Positions 26,213 through 35,969 are shown, counted from the stretch's first letter. The stretch is DNA of 64,000 nt from Phytohabitans houttuyneae (GCF_011764425.1 NZ_BLPF01000001.1:3029001-3093000); one strand, 5' to 3'. A program made the numbers and translations. The notes: generated by a model not told the origin, from the letters alone.

Positions 26213-27697
26213 ATGGCAACGCCGCAGATGACGGCACCCTTGCAGCCGGGTGGCTTGCTCGCCCGGCGCTACCGGCTGATCGACAACATCGGTGCGGGTG
26301 GCATGTCCGTCATCTGGCGCGCCCGCGACGAGGTGCTCGACCGGGTCGTCGCGGTAAAGGTGCTCGCGCCGTCACTCGCCGCGGACGCCAAGTTTCGCGA
26401 CATGGTGCGCGAGGAGGCCCGCGCGGCCGCCCAGCTCGTGCACCCGCATGTGACCTCGGTCCACGACTACGGCGAGGAGATCGCGCCGGACGGCACGGTC
26501 ACCGCGTTCGTGGTGATGGAGCTGCTCTCCGGCGCGGAGCTGGAGACCCGGCTGACCGAGGGTCCGCTGCCGTGGACCGAGGCGGTCGAGATCTGCGCGC
26601 AGGTGGCCGAGGCGCTCGCCGCCGCGCACCGGCTCGGCATCGTGCACCGCGACGTCACGCCGTCAAACATCATGATGACCTCGGTCGGCGCCAAGGTGCT
26701 CGACTTCGGCATCGCCACGCACATCGGCGCGCCGGACGAGGACGAGGAGGGCGACACGTTCGGCACCCCGGCGTACGTGGCGCCCGAGCGGCTCGACGGC
26801 ACGCCCGCGCAGCCGGCGACCGACACGTACTGCCTGGGTGTGCTGCTCTTCGAGACGCTGACCGGGCAGCCGCCGTACCCGGCGGACACGTGGGAGGACC
26901 TCACCCGCGCGCTGGAGGACCCGGAGGTGCCCCGGCTCGAGGGCGTGCCGGGGCTGCCACCCGCGGTGGCCGAGATCTGCTTCCGCTGCCTGGCCCGCAA
27001 CCCGCGCGAGCGCCCGACCGCACGGCAGGTCGGCGAGGTGCTGCGCGACCAGCTGCTCCCCGCCGATCCACAGGCGGCCACGATGCTGTCGCCGACGGTC
27101 ACGCTGCCGACGGTGGAGGTCACGCCGCCGCCCCCGGACGTCAAGCTGCCCGCCGAGGCGGAGCCCGAGTGGACGCCCGCGCACCGCCCACCCCGGCGTT
27201 CGCGCCGCACCAGGATCGCGGTTGCCGCGGGTGCGTCGGCGGTCGCGCTGGCATCGGCGGTACTGCTGGGAATGTCGCTGCGCGACTCGACGCCACCGCC
27301 CAGCGGCGCCGGGCACACCACGGCGGCCGTGGCACCCACGACGGCGCCGCCGCCCGCCGTCACACCTTCCGCGGAGGCCAGCCCGATCGCGCCGCCACCC
27401 TCGTCACCGCCCACGACTCCCCCGCGCCCGCCGACGGTGCGCGAGGTGATCACAGAGATCGACGTCCTGATCGAACGGGGCGTCGCCGAGGGCGCGATCC
27501 GCCCCGACGCCGGCCAGGATCTCAACAACCTCGTGCACAACCTGGAGTCGAAGCTGGCCACCGGCCCGGTGGACCTGACCGGACCGGTGGCCGAGCTCCG
27601 CTCGAAGGTCGCCCAGCGGGTGCTGGAGGGTTCGATCGACCGCGTGTACGGTGACGCGCTCGACGCCTCACTCGCCCGCCTCGCGACCGCGTCCTAA
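26213..27697 (+). CDS. Membrane Ser/Thr protein kinase, PknB-like
   Basis: A 494-residue Hanks-type kinase. The glycine loop is GAGGMS (27-32), the ATP-binding lysine Lys49 (VAVKVL), the catalytic Asp147 lies in HRD (145-147) and the metal-binding Asp in DFG (164-166); an APE-like PER motif follows. The catalytic loop reads HRDVTPSN instead of HRDLKPxN, so the usual Lys is Thr149, an unusual but not disabling change. A Pro-rich linker, one membrane helix (about 333-355) and an extracellular tail of about 140 residues follow, with no PASTA repeat. Its stop overlaps that of the chitinase by 4 bp, tail to tail. Confidence 0.9.
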   Translation: MATPQMTAPLQPGGLLARRYRLIDNIGAGGMSVIWRARDEVLDRVVAVKVLAPSLAADAKFRDMVREEARAAAQLVHPHVTSVHDYGEEIAPDGTVTAFVVMELLSGAELETRLTEGPLPWTEAVEICAQVAEALAAAHRLGIVHRDVTPSNIMMTSVGAKVLDFGIATHIGAPDEDEEGDTFGTPAYVAPERLDGTPAQPATDTYCLGVLLFETLTGQPPYPADTWEDLTRALEDPEVPRLEGVPGLPPAVAEICFRCLARNPRERPTARQVGEVLRDQLLPADPQAATMLSPTVTLPTVEVTPPPPDVKLPAEAEPEWTPAHRPPRRSRRTRIAVAAGASAVALASAVLLGMSLRDSTPPPSGAGHTTAAVAPTTAPPPAVTPSAEASPIAPPPSSPPTTPPRPPTVREVITEIDVLIERGVAEGAIRPDAGQDLNNLVHNLESKLATGPVDLTGPVAELRSKVAQRVLEGSIDRVYGDALDASLARLATAS

Positions 27698-29241
27698 GGC
27701 AGGGAGTTCAGGAACGGCCGGTGGCTGTTGCGGAACTCCCAGCCGTAGTAGCGGTCCCAGTTGATCGACCAGGTCATCAGGCCCCGGAAGTTGGGATTGG
27801 TGCCGCTGCGCGGTGCGTACGAGCCGCAGCTCTGCCCGCGCACCAGGCAGCTGACCGCCTGCTGCACGCCGGCCGGCGCGACGTACCCGTTGCCGGCGCT
27901 CACCGACGACGGCGTGCCGAACGCGACCTGGTCCTCGCGGAGGGCCGGGAAGACGTTGGCCGTGTTGCCCGCGACCGGGAAGCCGGCCAGCAGCATGTCG
28001 GTCATCGCGATGTGGAAGTCCGCGCCGCCCATCGTGTGGTACTGGTTGTCCAGCCCCATGATCGGCCCGGAGTTGTAGTCCTGTACGTGCAGCACGGTGA
28101 TGTCGTTGCGCATGGCGTAGATCACCGGCAGGTACGAGCCGGCGCGCGGGTCCTGCCCACCCCACGGGCCTGAGCCGTAGTACTGGTAGCCGAGCTGCAC
28201 GAAGAACGTCTCCGGCGCCATGGTGAGGATGAAGCCGGACCCGTACCGCTGCTTGAGCGTGCGCAGCGCGGAGATGAGGTTGACGATCACCGGGGTGGTC
28301 GGGTTGCGGAAGTCGGTGTCACCGGTGTTGAGCGACAGCGAGTGGCCCTCGAAGTCGATGTCGAGCCCGTTGAGGCCGTACCGGTCGATGATCGCGCTGA
28401 CCGAGCTCACGAACGCGTCCCGCGCTGCCGTGGTGGTGAGCTGGACCTGCCCGTTCTGCCCACCGATCGAGATGAGCACCTTCTTGCCGGCCTGCTGCTT
28501 GGCCCGGATCGCCGCGATGAACTCGGCCTCCGACTCGACGCCGGGACACTCGGCGGCCGGGCAGAGCCGGAAGCGGATGTCGCCGGACGTGACGCTCGTC
28601 GGCTCGCCGAACGCGAGGTTGATGATGTCCCAGTCGGCGGGTACGTCCGCCATGCGCAGGTAGCCGGAGCCGTTGGCGAAGCTGGCGTGCAGGTAGCCGA
28701 TCAGCGCGTGCTTGGGCAGCCCGGTGTTCGGCGGCGGGCTGGTCGGCGGCTGTGTTGTCGGCGGCGCGGTGGTGGGAGGTGCCGTCGTCGGCGGTGCGGT
28801 GGTCGGTGGGCGCGTCGTTGGCGGCGCGGTGGTCGGCGGGGTGCCGCCGCCGCACGGCTGGCCGTTGAGCGTGCAGTTGAGCGGCGAACCGGAGCCGTTG
28901 CCGAGGAAGCCGAACGACGTCGACTGGCCGGGCGCGAGCGTGCCGTTCCACGAGCGGTTGGTGAACGTGTAGCGCTGGCCCGAGGACGTCATCAGCGCGT
29001 CCCAGTAGGTCCCCACGGTAGTGCCGGCGGGCAGGTCGAAGACCACCGTCCACGACGTGATCGTGGACGTGCCGCCGTTCGTGATCGTGTACTTCCCCTC
29101 CCAACCGGAACCCCAGTCGGAGGTCTTGGTGAAGGCGGCTGTCGGTGTGGCCGCCGACGCCGCGGGGGCCAGCCATATCGCGGCCGTCGCGGCGAGGACG
29201 CCCGCGGCCAGGGCGGTGATGAGGGTACGGGTGCGGGTCAC
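27694..29241 (-). CDS. Secreted chitinase: CBM2 and GH18 domains
   Basis: A 515-residue exported chitinase with signal peptide (ending PAASA), CBM2 (about 32-130), a Thr/Pro linker of TTAPP-type units, and a GH18 domain. The catalytic motif is LNGLDIDFEG, with Glu as general acid; later signatures include ILTMAPE and GLMTWSINWD. I chose the GTG at 29241: GGGAGG lies 6 nt upstream and a signal peptide follows; extension to 29268 adds nine residues. The CBM2 half is almost the same as in the 6191-7594 chitinase, down to long identical DNA stretches, but the catalytic half is from a different GH18 subgroup. Confidence 0.92.
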   Translation of the reverse strand: MTRTRTLITALAAGVLAATAAIWLAPAASAATPTAAFTKTSDWGSGWEGKYTITNGGTSTITSWTVVFDLPAGTTVGTYWDALMTSSGQRYTFTNRSWNGTLAPGQSTSFGFLGNGSGSPLNCTLNGQPCGGGTPPTTAPPTTRPPTTAPPTTAPPTTAPPTTQPPTSPPPNTGLPKHALIGYLHASFANGSGYLRMADVPADWDIINLAFGEPTSVTSGDIRFRLCPAAECPGVESEAEFIAAIRAKQQAGKKVLISIGGQNGQVQLTTTAARDAFVSSVSAIIDRYGLNGLDIDFEGHSLSLNTGDTDFRNPTTPVIVNLISALRTLKQRYGSGFILTMAPETFFVQLGYQYYGSGPWGGQDPRAGSYLPVIYAMRNDITVLHVQDYNSGPIMGLDNQYHTMGGADFHIAMTDMLLAGFPVAGNTANVFPALREDQVAFGTPSSVSAGNGYVAPAGVQQAVSCLVRGQSCGSYAPRSGTNPNFRGLMTWSINWDRYYGWEFRNSHRPFLNSLP

Positions 29242-29268
29242 TGCGGCCTCCCATCGAAGGATGGCCAA

Positions 29269-29297
29269 TTATTAAGACTCTTAACAGTTTTTGTAAA
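29269..29297 (-). promoter_or_regulatory. Chitinase promoter with near-palindromic operator
   Basis: Minus strand: TTTACA, 17 bp, TAATAA, with ACTGTTAAGAGT in the spacer, one base off the perfect palindrome found at 7630-7641 and at exactly the same offset from the -10 box. It lies about 28 bp before the chitinase start, as in the other copy. The same regulator probably acts on both chitinase loci. Confidence 0.68.
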
Positions 29298-29321
29298 GAG
29301 GGTGACCCATTGGCGGCGATC

Positions 29322-30639
29322 TCACGCCAGGCGGATCCGGTGACCACCCCGGTCGAAGAGCATCAGCTTGTCGAGGTCGACCTGCACTGTCATCGACTCG
29401 CCACGGCGGGGCAGCACGGGCGCCGGCACGCGGACGACGACGTCGCCGAGCGGTGGCTGGTCGGAGAGCTCGGCGTCGTAGACGGGATAGAACCCGTACT
29501 CCGTGCGGGCGGTCGCCGGCTGCGCCTCCGGCCGGGCGTGCGGCATCATGCGGGACAGCGCCTGCCGGAACGGGTGCCCGGCCGGCGGGTCCTCCGCGAT
29601 CACGTCGGCCAGGTGCTGGCCGGTGTCCGGGTGCTCCAGCCGCGACTCCTCGATCGGCGTCGGCATGATGCCGGTGTCGAGGTGAACCAGCGCCTCGTGG
29701 CCGAGGTTTTCCACCAGCCGCACCTCGCCGCGCAGCACCGGCCCCGCGCGCTCTCGTCCGGCACGGGTCGCAACGCGTCGGCGCGCATGGCCACGGTGAC
29801 CCGGTCATTGTGGTGGCTGGCGAGCGCCTCGGTGTGCGGCAGCTCCAGCAGCTGCGAGCCCAGGTCGATGACCGTGCGCTCGGCCTCCATGTAGATGGCG
29901 CCCTGCAGCAGGTTGGTGCGGGGCGTGCCGATGAACGCGGCGACGAAGAGGGTGGCCGGATCCCCATACACCTCGGCGGGCGGGCCGATCTGCTGGAGCA
30001 CGCCACGGCGCAGCACCGCCACCCGGTCGGCCATGGTCATGGCCTCGGTCTGGTCGTGCGTCACGTAGAGCGTGGTGACGCCGAGTCGGCGGGCCAGCGC
30101 GGCCACGTCGGTGCGGAGGTCGGCGCGCAGCCCGGCGTCGAGATTGGACAGCGGCTCGTCCAGGAGGAACGCCTGCGGCTTGCGCACGATCGCGCGAGCC
30201 ATCGCCACCCGCTGCCGCTGCCCGCCGGAGAGGTGGCCCGGCAGCCGGTGGAGCAGGTCGGTCACGCCCAGGTGCTCGGCCACCTCGGTCACCCGCGCCT
30301 CGGCGTCGGGGCGTGGTGGCCGGCGCGCAGCGGGAAGCCGATGTTTTGCGCGACCGTCAGATGTGGATAGAGCGCGTAGTCCTGGAAGACCATCGCCACC
30401 CGCCGATCTTTGGCCGAGAGGCGGTCGACCACCTGGCCGTCGATCAGCACGTGGCCGCTGGTCTCCTCCTCGAGGCCGGCGACCAGGCGCAAGATCGTGG
30501 ACTTGCCACAGCCGGTCGGACCGAGCAGCACCAGGAACTCACCCGACGCAGCCTCGATGGTCACCTCGTCGACCGCGACGGTGCCGTCTGAGAACACCTT
30601 TGTCAGCCGGTCGGTGGCGATGGCGACCACGGATACCAC
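29322..30639 (-). pseudogene. Sugar-type ABC transporter ATPase (MalK/UgpC-like), two -1 frameshifts
   Basis: Three consecutive frames together encode a complete importer ATPase of about 439 residues. The first (30639 to 30289) has Walker A GPTGCGKST and the Q-loop (VFQDYALYP). The second (about 30307 to 29740) has LSGGQRQRVAMARA, Walker B FLLDEPLSNLD and the H-loop VTHDQTEAM. The third (29738 to 29322) is the C-terminal TOBE/MOBE-type regulatory region. One extra base in the 4-base G run at 30308-30311 and one in the 4-base C run at 29742-29745 restore a single frame. No permease or binding-protein genes lie beside it, as expected for a shared multiuse ATPase. Real decay or sequencing error cannot be separated here. 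Confidence 0.85.
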
Positions 30640-30722
30640 CTCCCGTGACCATCGTCGTGGGAGAGCGGCCTCCGCGCTAGAGCCGACTCGCCGGGCGGCG
30701 CGTGACGCTCGCCAGGCGGCGA

Positions 30723-32000
30723 TCAGGACATGCGAAGATGCTTGGCGATCGATGCCAAGTCGACGGTGCTGTCCACTTTCGTGTCGCCTTCTTCATCGAC
30801 GACCGTGCGGTCGAGCCATCCGTCGCCGTCATCGTCGTAGCGCGTGCGCTCGAAGTGCCCGTCGCCGTCCTTGTCGTAGTCGGCGGACTCCACGTGCCCG
30901 TCAGCGTCATCGTCGTGCCCGATGATGTCGACCCGCCCGTCACCGTCACGGTCGACAAGGATGTCGACCCCACCGTCTGCCCGGCCGCGCAGGATGTGCT
31001 CGTCGTCGCGGCCGTCGCCGTCGAGGTCGAGACCGGCGTGGTAACCCTCCGGAATCGCATGGTCACCACCGCTGGCGTCGGCCTGCGGCCCACCCGGCCC
31101 GAGCGCGTCGCCGATCGCGTCCCCGAAGCCACCGAGGCCGCCGCCCGGGTGCAGCCCACCGGGGAAGATGTGTCCGGCCGGCCCGGCGCCCTGAGCGGGC
31201 GGCCAAGCGCCAGCCGGCCCACCGGCTGAGGGCCAGCCCGCGCCGGGGACACCGCCCTCTGCCGCTCCGAACCCGCCGTGGCCCTGGCTGCCCGGCGCCG
31301 CGCCGAAGCCTGCGTGCCCCTGGGTGCCGGGCGCCGCGCCGAACCCGGCGTATCCCTCGCTGCCGGATGGCGCGTGCCCTTCGCTCCCGGGCGCCGCACC
31401 GAACCCCGCGTGACCCTCCGCACCGAACCCGGCCTGGCCCGGCGGCGCGTAACCGAAGCCCTCGGTCGCCCCCGCCGGCGCGTAACCGAAGCCCTCGGTC
31501 GCCCCCGCCGGGGTGCCCCCGTCCATCGGGAAGCCTGCGCCCTGGCCGGGCACTCCCGCCACGCTCTCAGCCGGCCCGAAACCCGCATGGCCGGGCACTC
31601 CCGCCGCACCCTCGACCGGCCCGAAACTCCCCTGGCCGGGCACTCCCGCCGCACCCTCGACCGGGCCCTGGCCGGAAACGACCTGCGCCGCGCCGAAGCC
31701 CTGGTGTGCCGCCGCCCCCGAGCCGGGCGTGCCGCTCCCCGGCAGGCTGTCGGCGAGGCTGGGCAGCGCGCCGGCCATGCCGACCAGCGGGGAGAGCATG
31801 CCGAAGAGGCTTGACTGGTTGGCTCGCACCTCGACCGCGTGCTGGCCGCCGGTCTCACCGCCGACCTGGCTGTGCAGCAGCTCGATCTCGTCCGGATCGA
31901 GCCGGTAGCCGGCCAGCGCCGCGGCCGGGTCAGCCGCCAGCGCGGCCGCGAACGCCTGGTCGGTGACCAGCCGCTCCAGCACGGCATCGAAGTCGCTCAT
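30723..32000 (-). CDS. RiPP-leader-like protein with Gly-rich repeats and calcium-type DxDGDG repeats
   Basis: A 425-residue protein with three parts. Residues 1-45 (LERLVTDQAFAAALAADPAA, then ALAGYRLDPDEIELL) resemble the helical leader domain of actinobacterial NHLP/Franean1-type RiPP precursors. A low-complexity Gly/Ala/Pro region (about 75-320) contains near-repeats of GHAGFGAAPGS and ATEGFGYAP. The C-terminal 100 residues hold at least five loops of the DxDxDG class (DLDGDGRDD, DRDGDGRVD, DDDADGHVE, DKDGDGHFE, DDDGDGWLD), typical of EF-hand-like or thrombospondin-type calcium sites. There is no signal peptide. I chose the ATG at 32000. It follows the Cys-rich mini-protein and M50 gene on the same strand. 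Function unknown. Confidence 0.75.
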   Translation of the reverse strand: MSDFDAVLERLVTDQAFAAALAADPAAALAGYRLDPDEIELLHSQVGGETGGQHAVEVRANQSSLFGMLSPLVGMAGALPSLADSLPGSGTPGSGAAAHQGFGAAQVVSGQGPVEGAAGVPGQGSFGPVEGAAGVPGHAGFGPAESVAGVPGQGAGFPMDGGTPAGATEGFGYAPAGATEGFGYAPPGQAGFGAEGHAGFGAAPGSEGHAPSGSEGYAGFGAAPGTQGHAGFGAAPGSQGHGGFGAAEGGVPGAGWPSAGGPAGAWPPAQGAGPAGHIFPGGLHPGGGLGGFGDAIGDALGPGGPQADASGGDHAIPEGYHAGLDLDGDGRDDEHILRGRADGGVDILVDRDGDGRVDIIGHDDDADGHVESADYDKDGDGHFERTRYDDDGDGWLDRTVVDEEGDTKVDSTVDLASIAKHLRMS

Positions 32001-32044
32001 GCCGGCCACGGTAGCCCGGAACGGCAACGGGAGACATCCTCGGT

Positions 32045-32260
32045 TCAGTCCAGCTCTGGCATGGGTATGGGCTGCGGGCGCGGCCGGCACGTGCCGCACT
32101 GGAGAGCGTCTTCGACCACGAGACCCTCGGCGCGGCGCCGGGCCTCCGAGCGGTGCACCTCCAAGAGGAACGGCCCGAAGCGCGCGTGATCCTCACAGAT
32201 GCCACGCCCACAGAACCGGCATCCCCCACGCGCCGCCTTGGCGCAAAACCAACAAAGCAC
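32045..32260 (-). CDS. Small Cys-rich, probably zinc-binding protein
   Basis: A 71-residue protein with a GTG start and GGAG 6 nt upstream. Its first 25 residues hold CWFC, CRFC and C-x2-DH, a pattern of paired Cys/His ligands like a treble-clef or AN1-type zinc finger (C3, C6, C14, C17, C22, H25). Another Cys pair (QCGTC) lies near residue 57. It sits between the M50 protein gene and the calcium-repeat protein, 10 bp from the former. I know no assigned function. The motif density makes it a real gene despite its size. Confidence 0.72.
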   Translation of the reverse strand: MLCWFCAKAARGGCRFCGRGICEDHARFGPFLLEVHRSEARRRAEGLVVEDALQCGTCRPRPQPIPMPELD

Positions 32261-32270
32261 CCAAGTCTCC

Positions 32271-35200
32271 TCAGCCGATGATGGTGCAGCTAACCGACGT
32301 TTGGCCGGAACCCGTGTTCTTCGCCTCGTCCGTTGCCGTGACAGTTATGACGACGCTAGATGCGTTTTGCCGGCCAGCTTCTGCCGGCAGGACGAAGCTG
32401 CCACCAAATTCCGCGCCGTTTCCGGCTAGATCGATCTGACCACTGAGCTCCCCCATCCGCCATGATCCTCGGACGGCGATTCGACCCGGGTCGCTCACGT
32501 CGTCCTTGGCGGAGCCCGAAACGGAGATTGTTTCGTCTGATCCACAGAAGACGCTCCTGGGAGTGGCAGCGACCGACACGGTTGGCCCGGTCGTGTCACG
32601 CGGCGGGGTCGGACTCTCCGACGGTGACGCGCTGGTCGGAGGCGGTGTCGTTCGGCCCGGAGTCGTTGGGGGGACGCCGGGGGTGGTTGGCGGCACCCCG
32701 GGAGTGGTCGGGGGCACGCCGGGCGTCGTCGGGTCACCCGGGTCACCCGGGTCGCCGGGGTTGGTCGGGTCGTCGCCCTCCGTCGGGCTGGCTGTCGGCG
32801 AAGGCGTCGGGGTCGGCGTCTCCTCCGGAATCAGCGACTCCGACGGCGACGGGCTGTCCGACGGCGTGCCCGCGGGCGGCCGGACGACCACGCCGTCGCC
32901 GCACGTGAGCGGGCGGTTGGTGATGGGCTGGCGGGTGCCGTCGACGTTGACCTTGCCGTCCGAGACTGACGCGTTGCCGCCGGTGACCGAGTACCAGGCC
33001 GGGCCGTCGTTGACCACCCGGCTGGCGCCGCTGCCGATCTCCAGCGCGAGTGACGCGAACGCTCCGCTCGTCGAGGCGGTGTCGGCCAGCACGCGTCCAC
33101 TGTCGAGGGTCAGTTTGCCGTGCGGCTCCACCTGCCGCCGGCCGGTGCTCCACAGTGGACCGACGTCGGTGCGGGTCTCGCCGCAGAGTACGAGTGCTGC
33201 GCCGCCGCGGAAGGTGAGCCGGCCGGCGGACTTCGTCTGCACGCGGATGTCGCTGCCCTCGGCCACGTACAGCCGGTCGCCCTCCTCCAGCGTCACCGTG
33301 CGCCCGTCGAGGGTGGCGATCACGCGGCCGCGCTCGGCGGTGAGCAGCGCCTTGTCGCCCGGCATCTCGGCCCACGCGGGCCCGGGATGAGGTTGGCGAC
33401 GCCGGTGCCGATGGCCAGCAGCAGGAAGAGCAGCACAAGCCACCACAGGCGCCGTTCGAACCGCCGGTCGACCTCCTCGTCGGCGGGCGGTGGCGGGCCG
33501 GGCGGCGAGGCGAGCGGCGGGTAGTCGGCGGCCGGGTGCACGCCGGCGGCGGGTGCCGCCTGCCCCCGCACGATCGGGGCGGCCTCGGCCGCCGCGCCGG
33601 CGGGTGAGGCGCCGAGCAGCAAGGGTAGGCCGGAGACGGCCGGGACGGTCCAGAGGCGCACGTGGGTACGCGCGTACGCGACGGGCTCGTCCATCGTGTG
33701 GCCCATCGGCCCGATCATCGTGCCGCGGCGCAGCTCGGTGCCGTCGGGAAGTACGACCACGCCGGTGGCGATGACCAGCGCGGCGTGCGCGGCCGGCAGG
33801 ATCACCGGCGCGCCCGGCTCGAGGGCGGTGGGGCGCGCCTGCGCGATGAGGCCGATCTTTTCCTCGGCGGCCAGCCCGTCGAGGGCGGGGGTGTCGGCGA
33901 AGAGCGATTCCGCCTCCGCCCGATCAGCGGGTGGCGGCCCGGGCAGCCGGCCGACGGCGGCGGCGACGAGCGCGGGCGGTACGGCGAGCAGCGTCGTGCC
34001 GGCTGTGTGCCACGCGAGTGTCGCCGGCGAGCCGGTGACCGCGGCCGCGAGGCCGATCACGCCGCCTGGGCCGAGCCGCTCACGCACCGTGCCGGCCGGG
34101 TCGCCGGGGCGCCGCCCCTCCATCGCGCCGTCGACCACGACGAACACGGCGGGCTGCGCGGCGTCGGCGAAGACGAGCTGCTGCCCGGTGCGCGGATGCA
34201 CCCAGGTGGCGTGGGTCGCGAGGTGGGTGAGCCGGTCGAGCGGCAGCCGCCCGAGCGCCGAGGAGCGCAGCACGTCGAGGCGGCGGGGCAGGTCGGTGGC
34301 GACGCGGCGCTCGGCCGCCCGCCTGCGCGCCTGGCGCCAGAGGCGGCCGAGCCACCCGGTGAGCAGGTACACGAGTGGCGCGGCGAGACCCACCACCACC
34401 GCGAAGAGCAGCAGCCGGGCCGGCCAGCCGGAGCGCCACAGCCCGGTTATCAGCCCTTCGACGCGGTCGGTCCAGATGCGCCAGCCGAGGTTGACGGCGA
34501 TGACGAGCCAGAGGACAGCGAGCGTGCCGTACAGGGCGATGATCCGCCCCTCCCGGTCGAGCTGGCCCCAGGACGGCGGGCGGCGGCGGAGGCGGGCCAC
34601 CACGTACGCCAGGCCGCGAGCGCGCAGGTTGGCGATCTCCAGCCAGTCCATCAGGAAGTAGTAGCCGTCGAGCGCGAGGAAGGGGTTGAGGTTGAACAGC
34701 GCGTTCAGGTACCAGGCGAAGGCCAGCTTGAACGCCCACGGCGCCGCCTCGGGCACGAGCAGCCCGACGATCTGGGCGAGGCCGGCGAGGATCAGGCCGG
34801 CGGCGGGCCCGGATGCGGTGGTGAGCATGCGCGCGCGCCGGCCCGCCATCCACACGTCGGTGGTGTCCACGAAGATCGACGGGATGCCGAAGTAGACGAG
34901 GAAACCGGCCGCCGGCACGCGCCGCCCGGCGTGTTTGGTGGCGAGCGCGTGGCCCAGCTCGTGGCAGGCGAGGGCGAGCACGTTGAGCGCGAGGAGCACG
35001 GCCGCGCCCGCCGCGTACGACCCGCCGGTCAGGAAGACGGCCTGCTCGCCACGCCACCACGTCCAGCCGAAGAGCACCAGCCCGAGCACCGAGACCATCG
35101 CCAGCACGAACGCCGCCGGCCGGGTGAAGAGCACCCGCCCACCGGCCCGGTACAGGAACGTGACCAGCGGGTCGATGTTGGCAAGCACCATGCGCCGGCC

Positions 35201-35686
35201 GCGCACGACCGCGAGCAGCGCGCGACCGAACCGCAGCGGCAAGGGCCGGCGGGCGATGGCGTCGAGCGGCCGGAACGCGTCGAGCGGCAGCTCGGCGAGC
35301 ATGCGGTTGCCGGCCAGGTCGGCGACGACGCGGGTGACCTGCTCGGGCGCCAGGCGGCCGCTGAGCCGCGCGAAGTCGGCGACCAGCCGGGCCACCGTGC
35401 GCGTGCCGTCCATCAGCTGCGCGAGCTGCCACTCCTCCGGCGAAAGCCGCAGGTAGCACGCCCCGCCGCGGTCGTCCGGCGAGCGGAGCATCACGTACGG
35501 CACGTCGCGCACGTTGATCAGCTCAACCGCCTCGATGCCGAGCCGCAGAACCGGCTTGGCCCGAGCCGGATTGAGCCGCTCGACCACCGCCGCCCACAGC
35601 CCTGGGTCCGCCGGACCAGCCGGCCGACCCGGTGCTCGGCCCGCGAGCGCTTCCCACACGCTCAAGCGGGTCTCTACGACCGTCAC
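32271..35686 (-). pseudogene. PqqD-like/M50 membrane metalloprotease/cNMP-like/FecR-like fusion, one -1 frameshift
   Basis: Two frames join into one protein of about 1138 residues. The first part (35686 to about 33380) has an N-terminal PqqD-like winged-helix region (near residues 60-135), then a multi-helix M50 protease domain with HELGH near residue 240 (ALACHELGHALATKH). A cyclic-nucleotide-binding-like domain (near 480-580) and a membrane helix (LWWLVLLFLLLAIGTGVANL) follow. The second part starts at LIPGPAWAEMPGD and gives a FecR-like domain, a Pro/Thr linker (GVPPTTP repeats) and an Ig-like C-terminal region. Adding one base to the GGGCCC run at about 33378-33383 joins them. GTG 35686 has GGGGGAGGGG 6 nt upstream. 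The M50 part resembles putative peptide zinc metalloproteases linked to RiPP systems. Confidence 0.8.
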
Positions 35687-35845
35687 GCGCTACCCCTCCC
35701 CCAGGTTGCGGGATGCAGAGTAGGGCCAAGACATCGACCGACGGGACAGCCAGTCCGCTACCTGACAACACCCGTACAGCTAAATCTGCCCGAAACTGCC
35801 GGTTGACGGGCCGGGAAGGCAGCGCAGGTGGACCTAATGGACGCA

Positions 35846-35908
35846 CAAATGGTGAACGGCGGGCAACGTGGCCAACCCCCGAGGTCCACGTCGCCCGCCG
35901 CTCATTTG
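35846..35908 (-). terminator. Long hairpin terminator after HtrA gene
   Basis: Imperfect inverted repeat: CGGCGGGCAACGTGG (35857-35871) against CCACGTCGCCCGCCG (35886-35900), one mismatch, with an outer CAAATG/CATTTG pair. It lies about 60 bp beyond the HtrA stop on the minus strand and upstream of the M50 gene start. Confidence 0.6.
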
Positions 35909-35969
35909 GGGAGGAGGCGGAGTGCCGTTGTGTGGCACCGGTCCGCCCGTAGTGCGCCGGTACTGCTTG

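Noticed and set aside
29322-30639. Programmed ribosomal frameshifting in the ABC ATPase
   Set aside because: Two shifts at plain G/C runs with no slippery heptamer or downstream stimulator visible, and the same kind of shift appears in unrelated genes.
31240-31720. Tandem near-repeats considered as CRISPR
   Set aside because: They are in-frame protein repeats (GHAGFGAAPG, ATEGFGYAP) in the calcium-repeat protein, with no unique spacers.
32660-32760. Tandem GGGGGGACGCCGGGGGTGGT-type repeats
   Set aside because: They code for GVPPTTP repeats in the linker of the M50 fusion protein.
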